The notes: generated by a model from the sequence alone, not told the origin. A stretch of DNA of 64,000 bases from Hymenobacter sp. YC55 (GCF_029433095.1 NZ_JARNTX010000001.1:372001-436000), one strand, 5' to 3'; shown: positions 8,609-17,222, numbered from the stretch's first letter. Made by a program: numbers and translations.

Positions 8609-8686
8609 TGGATTGGCTGTTCTGTGAGAGGTTTGTAGACGTTAGCAGCGCGCCAAGGTTGTAAGTGTCGAGGTAGGTAGTATGCA

Positions 8687-8737
8687 CAAAAAACAGCCTC
8701 AGCTCATCCGTATCGAGATACGCATGAACTGAGGCTG
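8687..8737 (-). terminator. Intrinsic terminator after ferritin-like gene
   Basis: On the minus strand, CAGCCTCAG (8729-8737) pairs perfectly with CTGAGGCTG (8694-8702), and six T follow (A-run at 8688-8693 on the plus strand). The loop also contains a short CGTATC/GATACG stem. It follows the 8794-9759 gene. Confidence 0.85.
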
Positions 8738-8793
8738 TGCTGAATGGGTAAGCAGTTGCTTATATAGAAGGCTGCCTACTTGAGTTTTGCAAT

Positions 8794-9759
8794 TTAGGCG
8801 GGGAACAGGCCGCTAGTAACCACAACAAAATTGCGGGCAATGTTTTTAACCGAAGTAGGATCAAGAGGCTCATCAAAAGCTTCTGAAGCTGCAGTGGCAT
8901 TGCCTGGAATTGCTACACCTAAGTGGGTAACGTTGTCTTCGGCTGGGAAAACAAGCGCTAGTGGGTCAGAACTAGAAGCCGGATTGCCAGCACCGTAAAC
9001 TGGTCTGGTCGACGGATTGGTGTCCGGAGAAGGACCGCCATTATCCTGAAGGGAAACCCAGCTCTTCGGCTGCGCATTCATTGGTGCTGTAGGGTTGGCC
9101 ACGTTGGTGATACCCCGGCGGATGGTGCGCACGTGCGAGGAGTGCCGCGCTTCCACCGAGTGGATATTCAAAGCAGCTTCAAGCACGTCTTTGTTTGGCA
9201 TGAGAACTGGAGCGCCGCCTTTATAAGCACGGATACCCGTATCCACAAAAGACTGCGACACACCCAGGAAAATAGGATAAGCCGTGAATACGGTTCTAAA
9301 TGGCCCATTGCCTACTGCCGTGTCACCTACCAGCGGTGTTGGGTTACGACCACCACTATAGTCGAAAGCACTACGTGCCGGCTCAGCAATAGCAAGCGAG
9401 CCTAAAGTCTGTTTCAAAATTTTGATGTGGCCTGATTCATCGTTGCGAATTTTTTCGAAGGCAGGCCGATCAGCAGTTGGAATCAGGTTAGGAGCCTTCA
9501 GGCCACTATCGTAGAAGTAGAACTCCAAGTACTCCAAGCTTAGCGCCAAGTTCAACACGGCAACAATGTCAGCTGGAAGTGCAGTGCCCTGCCCGTAAGC
9601 ACGCTGGAAAAGGCCGCTTACTAAGCCCGGCAACACAGCAGCCGTTACGGCTTTGCCAGCCATACCAAAGTGTTTGAATACACGGCGACGCGAGTCGAGA
9701 CGATCGTAGATCTCAGGATCAACCTGCTCGATTTCCTTGATTAGTTTAAATAAATCCAT
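8794..9759 (-). CDS. Exported ferritin-like domain protein (larger of a pair)
   Basis: A 321-residue protein with a ferritin-like four-helix domain (Ferritin_2 type). The N terminus has SRRRVFKHFGMAGKAVTAAVLPG, resembling a Tat-type export signal placed about 23 residues in, ending near AYGQG. Likely metal ligands are spread as expected for a carboxylate/His di-metal bundle: EYLEFYFY, NDESGHIKIL and SVEARHSSHVR. A C-terminal stretch of about 90 residues beyond the bundle is Pro/Asn/Ser-rich and of unknown role. It follows a second ferritin-like gene after 44 bases and is probably cotranscribed. Substrate and activity (iron storage, oxidase or structural) are not determinable from sequence. 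Confidence 0.8.
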   Translation of the reverse strand: MDLFKLIKEIEQVDPEIYDRLDSRRRVFKHFGMAGKAVTAAVLPGLVSGLFQRAYGQGTALPADIVAVLNLALSLEYLEFYFYDSGLKAPNLIPTADRPAFEKIRNDESGHIKILKQTLGSLAIAEPARSAFDYSGGRNPTPLVGDTAVGNGPFRTVFTAYPIFLGVSQSFVDTGIRAYKGGAPVLMPNKDVLEAALNIHSVEARHSSHVRTIRRGITNVANPTAPMNAQPKSWVSLQDNGGPSPDTNPSTRPVYGAGNPASSSDPLALVFPAEDNVTHLGVAIPGNATAASEAFDEPLDPTSVKNIARNFVVVTSGLFPA

Positions 9760-9803
9760 GATGGAGGAGACGATTTGTAGTGAAAAGACCAGCTAAAGCC
9801 AGC

Positions 9804-10541
9804 TTATTTAAAACTGTTGGCGCTAATCTTAGAGCCTTCTTTCAAGAACTGATTGGCAGTTTCTACCACTTCAGCTGGTCGCTTAGACCTTTCCAAACCA
9901 GTGCCGTTGCCCACACCAGGGGTTGAAGCGTTACCAGATGGCGTGAACAAGTCCACTACATCGTTATCCACGAACGAGTTATAAGAGCGCAAGTCACGAA
10001 TAAGAGCTGCGTGCCGAGCTTCTACCGATACAATTTTACCGGCTACTGCCAAATAACCAGGAGCCGTAATAAAGCGGCCAGCTCCATTGTACGCAGCTAC
10101 TCCTAAATCTTCAAAGGCTTGAGCAGCAGTAAGTACACTGTTCTTATCCCCAAAGTTGATAGTGCTGAAATCGGGCTCCAATGCTTTTATAGCACCATTA
10201 CCAAGAGCTGTTTTGAAGAAATCGGCGTGAATCTGTTCGTGCAGCGCCAGATCATCAAAGATTTGCTTTTCAGAAGCTGGGGCACCTGTATAGTACGCGC
10301 CTCCTTTTACTGCAGCATAAAAAGCTGCTTCCAACTGCTCAAGCGCGTAGGCATAATTGAGGATGCCAGGGTCACCTGAACCTACGTCAATACGGTTATT
10401 GCCATTTTCACTGTCGTCGTCGCAGCCAGCTAGCAAAAGGCCACCAACGGCCATAGTAGCACCCGAGTAACGCAGGAAGGAGCGGCGGGAAGTAGAGGTC
10501 GGCTGGGCGGCCGGCTCTGGGGGAAGGAGAAGCTTGGTCAT
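9804..10541 (-). CDS. Tat-exported ferritin-like lipoprotein (smaller of a pair)
   Basis: A 245-residue protein with a clear twin-arginine signal (SRRSFLRYSGATMAVG) ending in a lipobox, LLAGC, so a Tat-exported lipoprotein is expected. The mature part is a ferritin-like bundle with YALEQLEAAFYAAV, DLALHEQIHADFFK and SVEARHAALIRDL, parallel to the motifs of the downstream neighbour. The two genes probably arose by duplication and may form a hetero-oligomer in the cell envelope (inference). The start gives MTKLLLPPEPA. The 265-base gap to the Mo-enzyme gene should hold its promoter, though I see no exact TAnnTTTG box. Confidence 0.82.
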   Translation of the reverse strand: MTKLLLPPEPAAQPTSTSRRSFLRYSGATMAVGGLLLAGCDDDSENGNNRIDVGSGDPGILNYAYALEQLEAAFYAAVKGGAYYTGAPASEKQIFDDLALHEQIHADFFKTALGNGAIKALEPDFSTINFGDKNSVLTAAQAFEDLGVAAYNGAGRFITAPGYLAVAGKIVSVEARHAALIRDLRSYNSFVDNDVVDLFTPSGNASTPGVGNGTGLERSKRPAEVVETANQFLKEGSKISANSFK

Positions 10542-10726
10542 AGCGGTTTAGTACATCTGGTGTGAAACATGACTTGATGTACGGGGACTGCGCCGCTGCT
10601 ACTTTGCTTAACAGATTAATTACGTGTTTATTGGTACGTATTTACGTGTTTGTTACGATAGTTTGGTATTCGAGAGCCTTACATATAAAGATGTAAATAC
10701 TTTGAAGTAATACATAAAATTTTGCC

Positions 10727-10801
10727 ATTTCGAGGCAAGCAAAAAACCGGAATGATCTAATTTTGTTATGGGTCGTTTTGGTCTTTTGCTTGCCTCGAAA
10801 T
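10727..10801 (-). terminator. Terminator-like 18-bp perfect inverted repeat after the FdhF/YdeP gene
   Basis: ATTTCGAGGCAAGCAAAA (10727-10744) and its exact complement at 10784-10801 form an 18-bp stem with a 39-base loop. It begins 5 bases after the stop codon of the minus-strand oxidoreductase gene. The tail after the stem is only moderately T-rich, so termination is likely but not certain. Confidence 0.65.
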
Positions 10802-10806
10802 TTGCT

Positions 10807-13365
10807 TTACGCAGGCACTGCTACTTGCTCGGAGGTAGGCGTTGAGCTACCAATTGGCACCTCCACCCGCTCCACTGTTACTACCACAAACTTGGAAGTC
10901 GGCGTGTTGCTTTTGTAGGCCACGCTGCCAATGGGCACTAGCACGTTGCCTTCGGGGAAGTACATGGCGCAATTGCCTTTCGGAATATCATAGGGAATGG
11001 CAATGAACTTCTCGGCGTGGCGCTGCTGATCCAAGAAGTGGCTGGTGATGTTGACTAGCCCTTTCTCCTTGATGCCACGGTCGGCCATATCCTCCGGGTT
11101 CAAGAAGATGATGCGCCGCTCGCCATGGATACCCCGATACCGGTCGTTGTAGTCGTAAACGGTGGTGTTGAACTGGTCGTGCGAGCGGATGGTCATGAGC
11201 ACCAATTGGCCGGGTTCCAACACGTGTTTTTCATAGGGCGTGCTGGTGAAGTTGGCTTTGGCGTTTTCGGTGGTGAAATTCCGTTCGCGGGGGCCATTAG
11301 GTAGGTAGAAACCGCCGGGGTGCCGCACTTTCTGGTTGAAGTCTTCGAAGCCAGGAATGGTGCGGGCCACATAGTCACGGATGAGGTCGTAGTTTTCGGT
11401 GCAGCCCACCCAATCTACCGTGGTCCGCTCGCCCAAGGTGGCAATGGCAATGCCGCACACAATGGCTACTTCGCTCAGCATCTGGTCGGATATGGGCTCT
11501 AGCACGCCTTTGCTCATGCTAACCACGCCCATCGAGTTTTCGCAGGTCATGAACTGCTGCCCCGACTTCTGCATGTCGATGTCGATGCGGGTTTTGCAAG
11601 GAAGCAGCAAGGCCATTTCGCCGTTTACGAGGTGGCTGCGGTTGAGCTTCGGCGTTACGTGTATAGACAAACGCAGCTTGCGCATGCCCTCGGCCACAAA
11701 TTCGGTATCGGAGCAGGCCGAGAGCATATTGCCGCCCATGGCCATAAACACCTTTACTTTCCCGTCGTGCAGGGCTTTCACTGCTTCCACTACGTCCCAG
11801 CCAAACTCGCGGGGCGGCTCGAAGTTGAATTCCTTGGCCAAGGAGTCGAGGAAGGTGTCAGTGGGACGCTCCCAGATGCCCATTGTTCGGTCGCCTTGCA
11901 CGTTGGAGTGGCCGCGCACCGGGCAAAGACCCGCACCCGGAATACCAATGGCGCCTTTCAGGAAGTGCAGGTTGGTGATTTCCTGAATGGTGTACACGCC
12001 GTTTTTCTGCTGCGTAAGGCCCATGGCCCAGCAGGTAATGATTTTTTTGTGGCGGGCTACTAAGCTAGCCGCTTCCTGAATCTGGGCTCTGGTAATGCCA
12101 CTGGCTTCTTCGATATCGACCCAGCTCGTGTTGTTGAGCGTTTCTACTAGCTCCGTATAGCCCGTAGTATAGCTCGTAATGAAATCGTGGTCGAGCACTT
12201 GGCCGGGGTTGAGCGCCTCCGCTTCCAGCAAGCACTTCATGATGCCGCGCATCACAAGCTGGTCGCTGTTGATGCGCACTTGCAGGTAAATATCAGTGAT
12301 GGGCGTACCGTCGCCGAGCAAGGTCCCCAAGGCCTTGAGCGGATTCATGAAATCCTGCGGGTTCTTGAAGTGCAGCAGGCCCGCCTCGTGCAAGGGGTTG
12401 ATGCTGATAATCTTGGCGCCGTTTTTCTTGGCCTTTTGCAAAGCCGTGAGCATGCGCGGGTGGTTGGTGCCAGGGTTCTGGCCGATAATCAAAATGACTT
12501 CGGCGTCGTAGATGTCGTTGAGCGTGACCGAGCCCTTGCCCAAGCCCGTGGTGTTGCTCAGGGCCGCGCCGCTGCTTTCGTGGCACATGTTCGAGCAGTC
12601 GGGCAGGTTGTTGGTGCCAAATTGCCGCACGAACAGCTGGTACAAGTAGGCGGGCTCGTTAGGTACTTTGCCCGAGGTATAGAAAATGGCCTCATTGGGT
12701 GATTTCAGGGCATTCAGCTCCTGACCAACCAAATCAAAAGCTTCGGGCCACGAAATAGGCGTGTAGTGCGTAGCCCCGGGCCGCAACACCATGGGGTGCG
12801 TGATACGGCCGGCATTGTTCAGGTCGCGGTCTGTCATGCGCGACAAGTCCGCTAGGCTGTGCTTGGCAAAGAACTCGGGCCCTACCGGGTCGGATTGGGC
12901 ATCGGAGGCCGTGGCCTTGGCTCCGTTCTCGCAGAATTCAGCTACCGAGCGGTGGTCATCAGGGTCGGGCCAGGCGCAAGATGAGCAGTCGAACCCGTCT
13001 TTTTGGTTGAGCTTCAGCAACGCATGCGTGCCGCGTACCGGGCCGTCCTCACTGAAAGCAAACGCCCCAGACTTGAGCACAGCCGTTACGCCGGCAGCCA
13101 CTTTAGCGGGCTTGCCGAGGTGCAGGCCCGTAAATTCTTCGGGGGGCTGCGCCAGAATCGGGTGCTTGTGTTTGGCGCCTAACGTATCAGGAGCCTCCAT
13201 GGGGCGCTCATCCATCGACTTTCGGTCGGGGGAGGTGCTCCAGTTGTCGCTCGTGGGCGCGGCGCCTTGGTCGGGCCGCTCACCGCTTTTGGGTACGTTG
13301 TTGCTGGCCGTTTGCTGTTCGGTTTTGCCGGCCTGATTAGGGTCGTAGGCAGGAGATTTATCCAT
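10807..13365 (-). CDS. FdhF/YdeP-family molybdopterin oxidoreductase
   Basis: An 852-residue member of the FdhF/YdeP group of bis-MGD molybdenum enzymes. Hallmarks are PPEEFTGLHLGKPAKVAAG, then DGFDCSSCAWPDP with R-S-V-A-E-F-C-E-N-G-A-K-A (Cys set for an Fe-S cluster), then SGKVPNEPAYLYQLFVRQFG, NMCHESSG, the pterin-binding IIGQNPGTNHPRML, MGLTQQKNGV and, near the C terminus, TIRSHDQFNTTVYDYNDRYRG. No Tat signal is present, so it is probably cytoplasmic. The first 75 or so residues are a Pro/Asp/Ser-rich, apparently disordered extension. E. coli YdeP has been linked to acid resistance, but the substrate of this group is unknown. fdhD and Mo-cofactor genes are not in the window. Confidence 0.88.
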   Translation of the reverse strand: MDKSPAYDPNQAGKTEQQTASNNVPKSGERPDQGAAPTSDNWSTSPDRKSMDERPMEAPDTLGAKHKHPILAQPPEEFTGLHLGKPAKVAAGVTAVLKSGAFAFSEDGPVRGTHALLKLNQKDGFDCSSCAWPDPDDHRSVAEFCENGAKATASDAQSDPVGPEFFAKHSLADLSRMTDRDLNNAGRITHPMVLRPGATHYTPISWPEAFDLVGQELNALKSPNEAIFYTSGKVPNEPAYLYQLFVRQFGTNNLPDCSNMCHESSGAALSNTTGLGKGSVTLNDIYDAEVILIIGQNPGTNHPRMLTALQKAKKNGAKIISINPLHEAGLLHFKNPQDFMNPLKALGTLLGDGTPITDIYLQVRINSDQLVMRGIMKCLLEAEALNPGQVLDHDFITSYTTGYTELVETLNNTSWVDIEEASGITRAQIQEAASLVARHKKIITCWAMGLTQQKNGVYTIQEITNLHFLKGAIGIPGAGLCPVRGHSNVQGDRTMGIWERPTDTFLDSLAKEFNFEPPREFGWDVVEAVKALHDGKVKVFMAMGGNMLSACSDTEFVAEGMRKLRLSIHVTPKLNRSHLVNGEMALLLPCKTRIDIDMQKSGQQFMTCENSMGVVSMSKGVLEPISDQMLSEVAIVCGIAIATLGERTTVDWVGCTENYDLIRDYVARTIPGFEDFNQKVRHPGGFYLPNGPRERNFTTENAKANFTSTPYEKHVLEPGQLVLMTIRSHDQFNTTVYDYNDRYRGIHGERRIIFLNPEDMADRGIKEKGLVNITSHFLDQQRHAEKFIAIPYDIPKGNCAMYFPEGNVLVPIGSVAYKSNTPTSKFVVVTVERVEVPIGSSTPTSEQVAVPA

Positions 13366-13435
13366 GATTCTTCAAGAAATAGGAGGATAGTGTGGCTGAG
13401 TTTGGTAGGTGGAAATCCGAGCGTTACACCGAAAC

Positions 13436-13527
13436 CAGAACGTCATGCTACGCTTAGACGGCATTTCGCAAGCAGTAACCATGTACCACCTCCGCGAAGT
13501 GCTTCCCAAGCGCAGCATGACGTTCTG
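13436..13527. repeat. Palindromic intergenic element (CGTCATGCT/AGCATGACG family)
   Basis: CAGAACGTCATGCT (13436-13449) is an exact inverted copy of 13514-13527, and the similarity continues inward with mismatches for about 20 more bases on each side, giving a 92-base imperfect palindrome. The outer core CGTCATGCT...AGCATGACG recurs in the element at 58080-58179. It sits between the FdhF/YdeP and Mn-catalase genes, both on the minus strand. Confidence 0.75.
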
Positions 13528-13582
13528 ATGTAGCAGGCTGTCATGCTGCTGCATCAGCAGCGTGCTCTGCTAGCAACAAGTC

Positions 13583-14455
13583 TTACAGACCCATCGAGTC
13601 TTTGATATTGCCCATGATGGAGTCGGTGAGCGTCATTTGCTCTTTTTGGGCGTGGCCCTCAGGCACTGGAGGAGCTAGCTTGGGCTCGCCACCCATGGGC
13701 TCGGCTTTCATCACGTGGAATTCGCCTTTGCCGTCAATAGACGGGCCTTGCGTCCAGCGGCCGTTCGGCGTACCGATGTCGTTGACACTGGTGCTCACGA
13801 AAGCGTAGCTGAACTGCTGCACTTCCTGGTTTTGCGGAAAAGAGTTCGGGATGGGGTGTACACCGTGCATGCCGCCTAGCTCTTCGATTACGGCAAGCCA
13901 CTGGTTTTGGTGCATGGTGTCACGGGCAATCAGGAAGGAAAGCATGTCTTTCATGCCAGGGTCGTCGGTCATTTCCCAAAGGCGAGTTGCCAACACCCGA
14001 CCCGTGCTTTCGGCCATTACGTTGGCGTACATATCGGCGGCAGTATTGCCGGAGCCTACCACCCACGACCCGTTAAAGGGCACACCGTTGGCGTCGACAG
14101 CCATAGCCGCCATGCCCGATGAAAGCAGGTGGCGGGGGTCCATGCCGCCCATAATGGCGCCTACCATTTTGTCTTTCGCCATTTCATCTTTCAGGCTGGT
14201 TGGAGCTCCCTCCAGGTTTAGGGCCACGGCAGTAGCCAGCATCTCGATGTGGGCTATTTCTTCGGTGCCGGTTTCCATGAGCATGTCGCGGTACTTGGCC
14301 GGGCCGCGGTTGCCCCAAGCTTGAAATAGGTATTGCAGACAAACCCGAATCTCGCCTTCTATGCCGCCAATAGCTTGCTGAAGCATGCGCGCAAAAACAG
14401 GGCTAGGCCGGTCGACCCGAACTTTGTACTGCAATTCTTTATCGTGATAAAACAT
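13583..14455 (-). CDS. Manganese catalase
   Basis: A 290-residue non-haem catalase that dismutates hydrogen peroxide at a di-manganese centre. The ligand pattern is complete: E35 (GGIEGEIRV), E66 and H69 (TEEIAHIEM), E149 (MAESTGRVL) and H182 (ARDTMHQNQW), nearly the same numbering as characterised Mn catalases. The frame is open up to 14491, but family members start M-F-Y-H-x-K-E-L, so ATG at 14455 is chosen. The C-terminal 60 residues are Gly/Pro-rich, as usual in the family. No signal peptide, so cytoplasmic. It belongs to a cluster of oxidative-stress-type genes (ferritin-like pair, DUF892 protein). Confidence 0.95.
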   Translation of the reverse strand: MFYHDKELQYKVRVDRPSPVFARMLQQAIGGIEGEIRVCLQYLFQAWGNRGPAKYRDMLMETGTEEIAHIEMLATAVALNLEGAPTSLKDEMAKDKMVGAIMGGMDPRHLLSSGMAAMAVDANGVPFNGSWVVGSGNTAADMYANVMAESTGRVLATRLWEMTDDPGMKDMLSFLIARDTMHQNQWLAVIEELGGMHGVHPIPNSFPQNQEVQQFSYAFVSTSVNDIGTPNGRWTQGPSIDGKGEFHVMKAEPMGGEPKLAPPVPEGHAQKEQMTLTDSIMGNIKDSMGL

Positions 14456-14660
14456 GGGCTGAAAATGGATGGTGAGAGGGGAACCCGACACCTGCCGGGT
14501 TCCTGTCTATACGTCCCATTTTGACGCAGCAGCCGCTGAAAAAACACGTATTTTCTGCGTATAAACCCGCAAAGTCCGCGCGAAATAGCTAGCCGGATCT
14601 GCCACTGTTCAGGTAGCCAACTCCGAACGCTAGCCTAGCTTTTGCCTGCTATTTACCTCA

Positions 14661-14728
14661 GCAAAAGAGCCCACCCAGGCCAAGTGCTGACGTAGAAGTC
14701 AACGCTTGGCCTGGGTGGGCTCTTGCTT
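14661..14728 (-). terminator. Strong terminator hairpin after the RES-like gene
   Basis: AGAGCCCACCCAGGCCAAG (14666-14684) is exactly complementary to 14705-14723: a 19-bp GC-rich stem with a 20-base loop. On the minus strand the stem is followed by TTTTGC. It lies 35 bases past the stop of the 14763-15650 gene, and accounts for most of the 307-base gap to the catalase start. Confidence 0.85.
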
Positions 14729-14762
14729 TAGAAGGAAAACCTACGGGCACATTTGCCTCAGC

Positions 14763-15650
14763 TTATTGCTTTGGTTGCATAGTCGCCGTGAAGTTGCAGG
14801 TCGTGAGGGTACCCCCTTCGCGTAGCACCCAGTTGCCGGGCTGCCCTAGCCACTGCAAGCGGCCAGTGCTGTCGTAGCTGTTGGCAAAGTCCAGCGAATG
14901 CACGTCGATGGTTTCGGTGCCCACACGGTTGACGCGCAAATGCTCAACGTATTGTAGCTCCAGCTTGCCCGTGTCGATGCAACTGGGGTGGAGGGCCAAG
15001 TTGTGTGCCAGCGACGGCATGGCAGCCGACGGATAAAGCAGCCCGTCGAAGGTGCTGCCCAACTCGCAGGCCTCGGCTATGGCAATAGATAGGCGATAAT
15101 CGTGGTGTTTGTCGGCGGCTACATTGCGCGTAAAGGCCTTGGTCAGGAAAGCTGCCGTTGGGCGCGCTGCGGAAGGGAGCTGACTTATGGCCTGGCGCAA
15201 GGCCTTGTTGCGGTCAGAATTCGGATTGTCAGTGCACTGGTCGGCCGCGTGAAAGCTAACGAGCCGGAGCGGTTGCCGACTAATCCAGCGCGTAATCAAA
15301 ATTTGGTCGTTGGGCTTTACGCCGGCTTCGAAGAATGGCGGGTGCCAAGTGGCACTGGCGTAGAACATGGGCACCCCGGCGCGGTTGGCGCGTTGGTCGT
15401 GTTCTATGCGCTCGGAAGGCGGATACGAAACGTCACCGACTCGCTCCGGCGGCTCCTGGCAAGCCACGCCCCGGTAGACAAGGGTACCGGCGGGCAACTC
15501 TAGGCAGCGCACGGCAGAGCTAGCCAGCAACCGGCGCACCCGACCCAGCAGTGAATCAACGGAATGCCGTCGGCCATTTAGGTGGCGGAGCCGTCTAATT
15601 TGTCGGTAAATATGAATTTCGCTGGCTGGAGTTGGCGCCTGCACACTCAT
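14763..15650 (-). CDS. RES-domain-like protein
   Basis: A 295-residue protein that I assign tentatively to the RES-domain group. Supporting features are LVYRGV with R60, the block RANRAGVPMFYASA (N89, R90, Y97) and FFEAGVKPNDQI with E108; this Arg-Tyr-Glu arrangement resembles the NAD-cleaving or ADP-ribosylating pocket of RES toxins. The C-terminal part contains FDGLLYPSAAMPSLAHNLAL, as in longer RES proteins. It overlaps the upstream STAS-like gene by 4 bases (ATGA), implying translational coupling. No Xre/DUF2384 antitoxin, the usual RES partner, is adjacent. Activity and toxicity are unproven. Confidence 0.6.
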   Translation of the reverse strand: MSVQAPTPASEIHIYRQIRRLRHLNGRRHSVDSLLGRVRRLLASSAVRCLELPAGTLVYRGVACQEPPERVGDVSYPPSERIEHDQRANRAGVPMFYASATWHPPFFEAGVKPNDQILITRWISRQPLRLVSFHAADQCTDNPNSDRNKALRQAISQLPSAARPTAAFLTKAFTRNVAADKHHDYRLSIAIAEACELGSTFDGLLYPSAAMPSLAHNLALHPSCIDTGKLELQYVEHLRVNRVGTETIDVHSLDFANSYDSTGRLQWLGQPGNWVLREGGTLTTCNFTATMQPKQ

Positions 15651-16045
15651 ATGTTAGGGGGGAATTTGGGGGTGGTGGGAATAGGCAGGTTGTCTTGTAG
15701 TAACTCTCGGGGGCCTTGGTAATCGTTGGCGGGCTGCAGGTGCAGTAGCAGGCTTAGCCCGCTGGTCACGAGCTGCTCTAACACAGCCTCAGGCATGCCG
15801 CACCACTGTAGTGTCACGCCGGCCGTGCGGGCGAGGCAATCGGCATTGAGGATAGCTCGTTGGCCCTGCCAGGACATGGGTTCCAGGCGCTGGCAGTCAA
15901 TCCAGACCACTGCCATCTTATTGGCAATAACCTCTTTGATTGCCGCTTCCAGTTGATGAGCTGCTCCCACATCAGTACACTGCCCACGTAGACTCACGCC
16001 TGTTTTTCCCTGGGCTTGTTTGATGTGAGCTGTGAAGTGTGCCAT
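15647..16045 (-). CDS. STAS-domain-like protein
   Basis: A 132-residue protein with the alternating beta/alpha pattern of a STAS (anti-sigma-factor antagonist) domain: VSLRGQCTDVGAAHQLEAAI, then AVVWIDCQRLEPMSWQGQRA where the phosphorylatable Ser of SpoIIAA-type proteins would sit near the S-W-Q-G, then ADCLARTAGVTLQWCGMP and a long last helix. The C-terminal 25 residues are Pro-rich and disordered. Its stop overlaps the start of the RES-like gene (ATGA), so the two are expressed together. No anti-sigma kinase lies next to it. Family assignment rests on pattern, not on a database search. Confidence 0.6.
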   Translation of the reverse strand: MAHFTAHIKQAQGKTGVSLRGQCTDVGAAHQLEAAIKEVIANKMAVVWIDCQRLEPMSWQGQRAILNADCLARTAGVTLQWCGMPEAVLEQLVTSGLSLLLHLQPANDYQGPRELLQDNLPIPTTPKFPPNI

Positions 16046-16217
16046 CAGAACTCTCTTTTAGCAACGACACATGCCGAAGACCAAGGCAAAGCTATCGAGC
16101 TAATAAACCGCCATTGTAGGGGGAAATGCTGATTTCCCGTTGCGGCTTACGCTGATTTTACTGGTCCGTACTCTTGGTTTTTAATCGAGTTGCCTCTGGA
16201 GGAAGCAGCTATTAAAC

Positions 16218-16264
16218 AGAAAAGGCCACAAGCGCCCGTATGCAACCGACGTTTGTGGCCTCTC
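16218..16264 (-). terminator. Intrinsic terminator after DUF892 gene
   Basis: AGGCCACAA (16223-16231) pairs with TTGTGGCCT (16253-16261). On the minus strand the stem is followed by TTTCTG. It lies 22 bases after the DUF892 stop. Confidence 0.75.
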
Positions 16265-16285
16265 CTTTTGGTGGTCAGGGGCGAA

Positions 16286-16792
16286 TTACTCGGACTCAGA
16301 CTCAGCCTTTTGGTTGATGTAGTTCTTGGCTAAGTCGTTGAGCTTGGTGTCGGTGAGCTGCTCTTCTTCCAGGCTTTGGCGCAACAGATCGGCAGCCTTG
16401 GTGTGGCCCAGCCGTTCGGCGAAGTGGGCGGCAGTGCCGTAGCCCGAAATTTCGTAATGCTCGATGCGCTGAGACGAGGCAATCAGGGCGGCATCCATTA
16501 CCTCGGGGGTAGCATTTTCCGACATGGTTTCCTGGCCTTCGGAAATCAGGCCTTCCATGGCTTTGCAGGTGTGCCCGGTGATGTCCAGACCCAGGTCTTT
16601 CGCAATCTGTTCGAGGCGGCTTACTTGCTTCTCGGTTTCATGTAAGTGGCGCTCAAACCCGCGGCGCAAGCGGCCGTCTTTCGAGGCTTCTGCCATCAGA
16701 GGCAATGCTTTTACCAACTGATTTTCGGCGCTGTACAGGTCTTTGAGTTGCATCTCGAACAGGTCGTCGAGGGTCTCTAATTTGTCGAACAT
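16286..16792 (-). CDS. DUF892 (YciE/YciF-like) ferritin-like protein
   Basis: A 168-residue protein of the DUF892 family, a ferritin-like helical bundle linked to general stress responses. Seen here are TLDDLFEMQLKDLYSAENQLVKALPLMAEAS, HLHETEKQVSRLEQIAKDLG, ASSQRIEHYEISGYGTAAHFAERLG and LLRQSLEEEQLTDTKLNDLA, which carry the conserved E/H ligand positions of the family. The frame is open to 16834, but MFDKLETLDDLF is the usual family start, so ATG at 16792 is chosen. Cytoplasmic, monocistronic, followed by a terminator. It extends the block of ferritin-like and catalase genes. Confidence 0.9.
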   Translation of the reverse strand: MFDKLETLDDLFEMQLKDLYSAENQLVKALPLMAEASKDGRLRRGFERHLHETEKQVSRLEQIAKDLGLDITGHTCKAMEGLISEGQETMSENATPEVMDAALIASSQRIEHYEISGYGTAAHFAERLGHTKAADLLRQSLEEEQLTDTKLNDLAKNYINQKAESESE

Positions 16793-17222
16793 AGCAAGGA
16801 AAGTAAAGTGAGAGGAGTAGGCTGCCACTAGCAAGTAGTAACTGAGTATTCCTTACGCCTCGTCTATTCCGGCGTTCCTGTGCAGCTTGCTATTTACTAC
16901 TTATACGGCTCCTCTACTAGTAGCTGAGAGCGTGTAGTAAATACCTGTAAATTAATAACATATAAATAGATGCAAGCTCAACAAAGCTGGCTATTCTTGC
17001 GGAAAATACGGACCTGAAAATACGTGCTTTTTACGAGTCATTTCTGGAATGCTGCCTGTTGGCTCTAGTAGCTGGTGGCGCAGTGAGAAGCACAGAAACT
17101 GAATTACTATCCGTGCCCGTTACTGGTAGCCTGCCATTCGTCCCGAGCCTATGAAGAAGCTAGTCGCTTGCTCCTGGTAAGAAGCGGATTAAACGCTTGC
17201 GGGCACGTGCCTATCTCCGTTG
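16793..17222. other. 430-base intergenic region without a gene
   Basis: It lies between the DUF892 start and the stop of the secreted Gly/Tyr-rich protein gene. It should contain the DUF892 promoter. I see only weak short inverted matches (for example GCAAGTAGTAA near 16830 with TTACTACTT near 16893) and no convincing gene, RNA or terminator. Confidence 0.5.
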
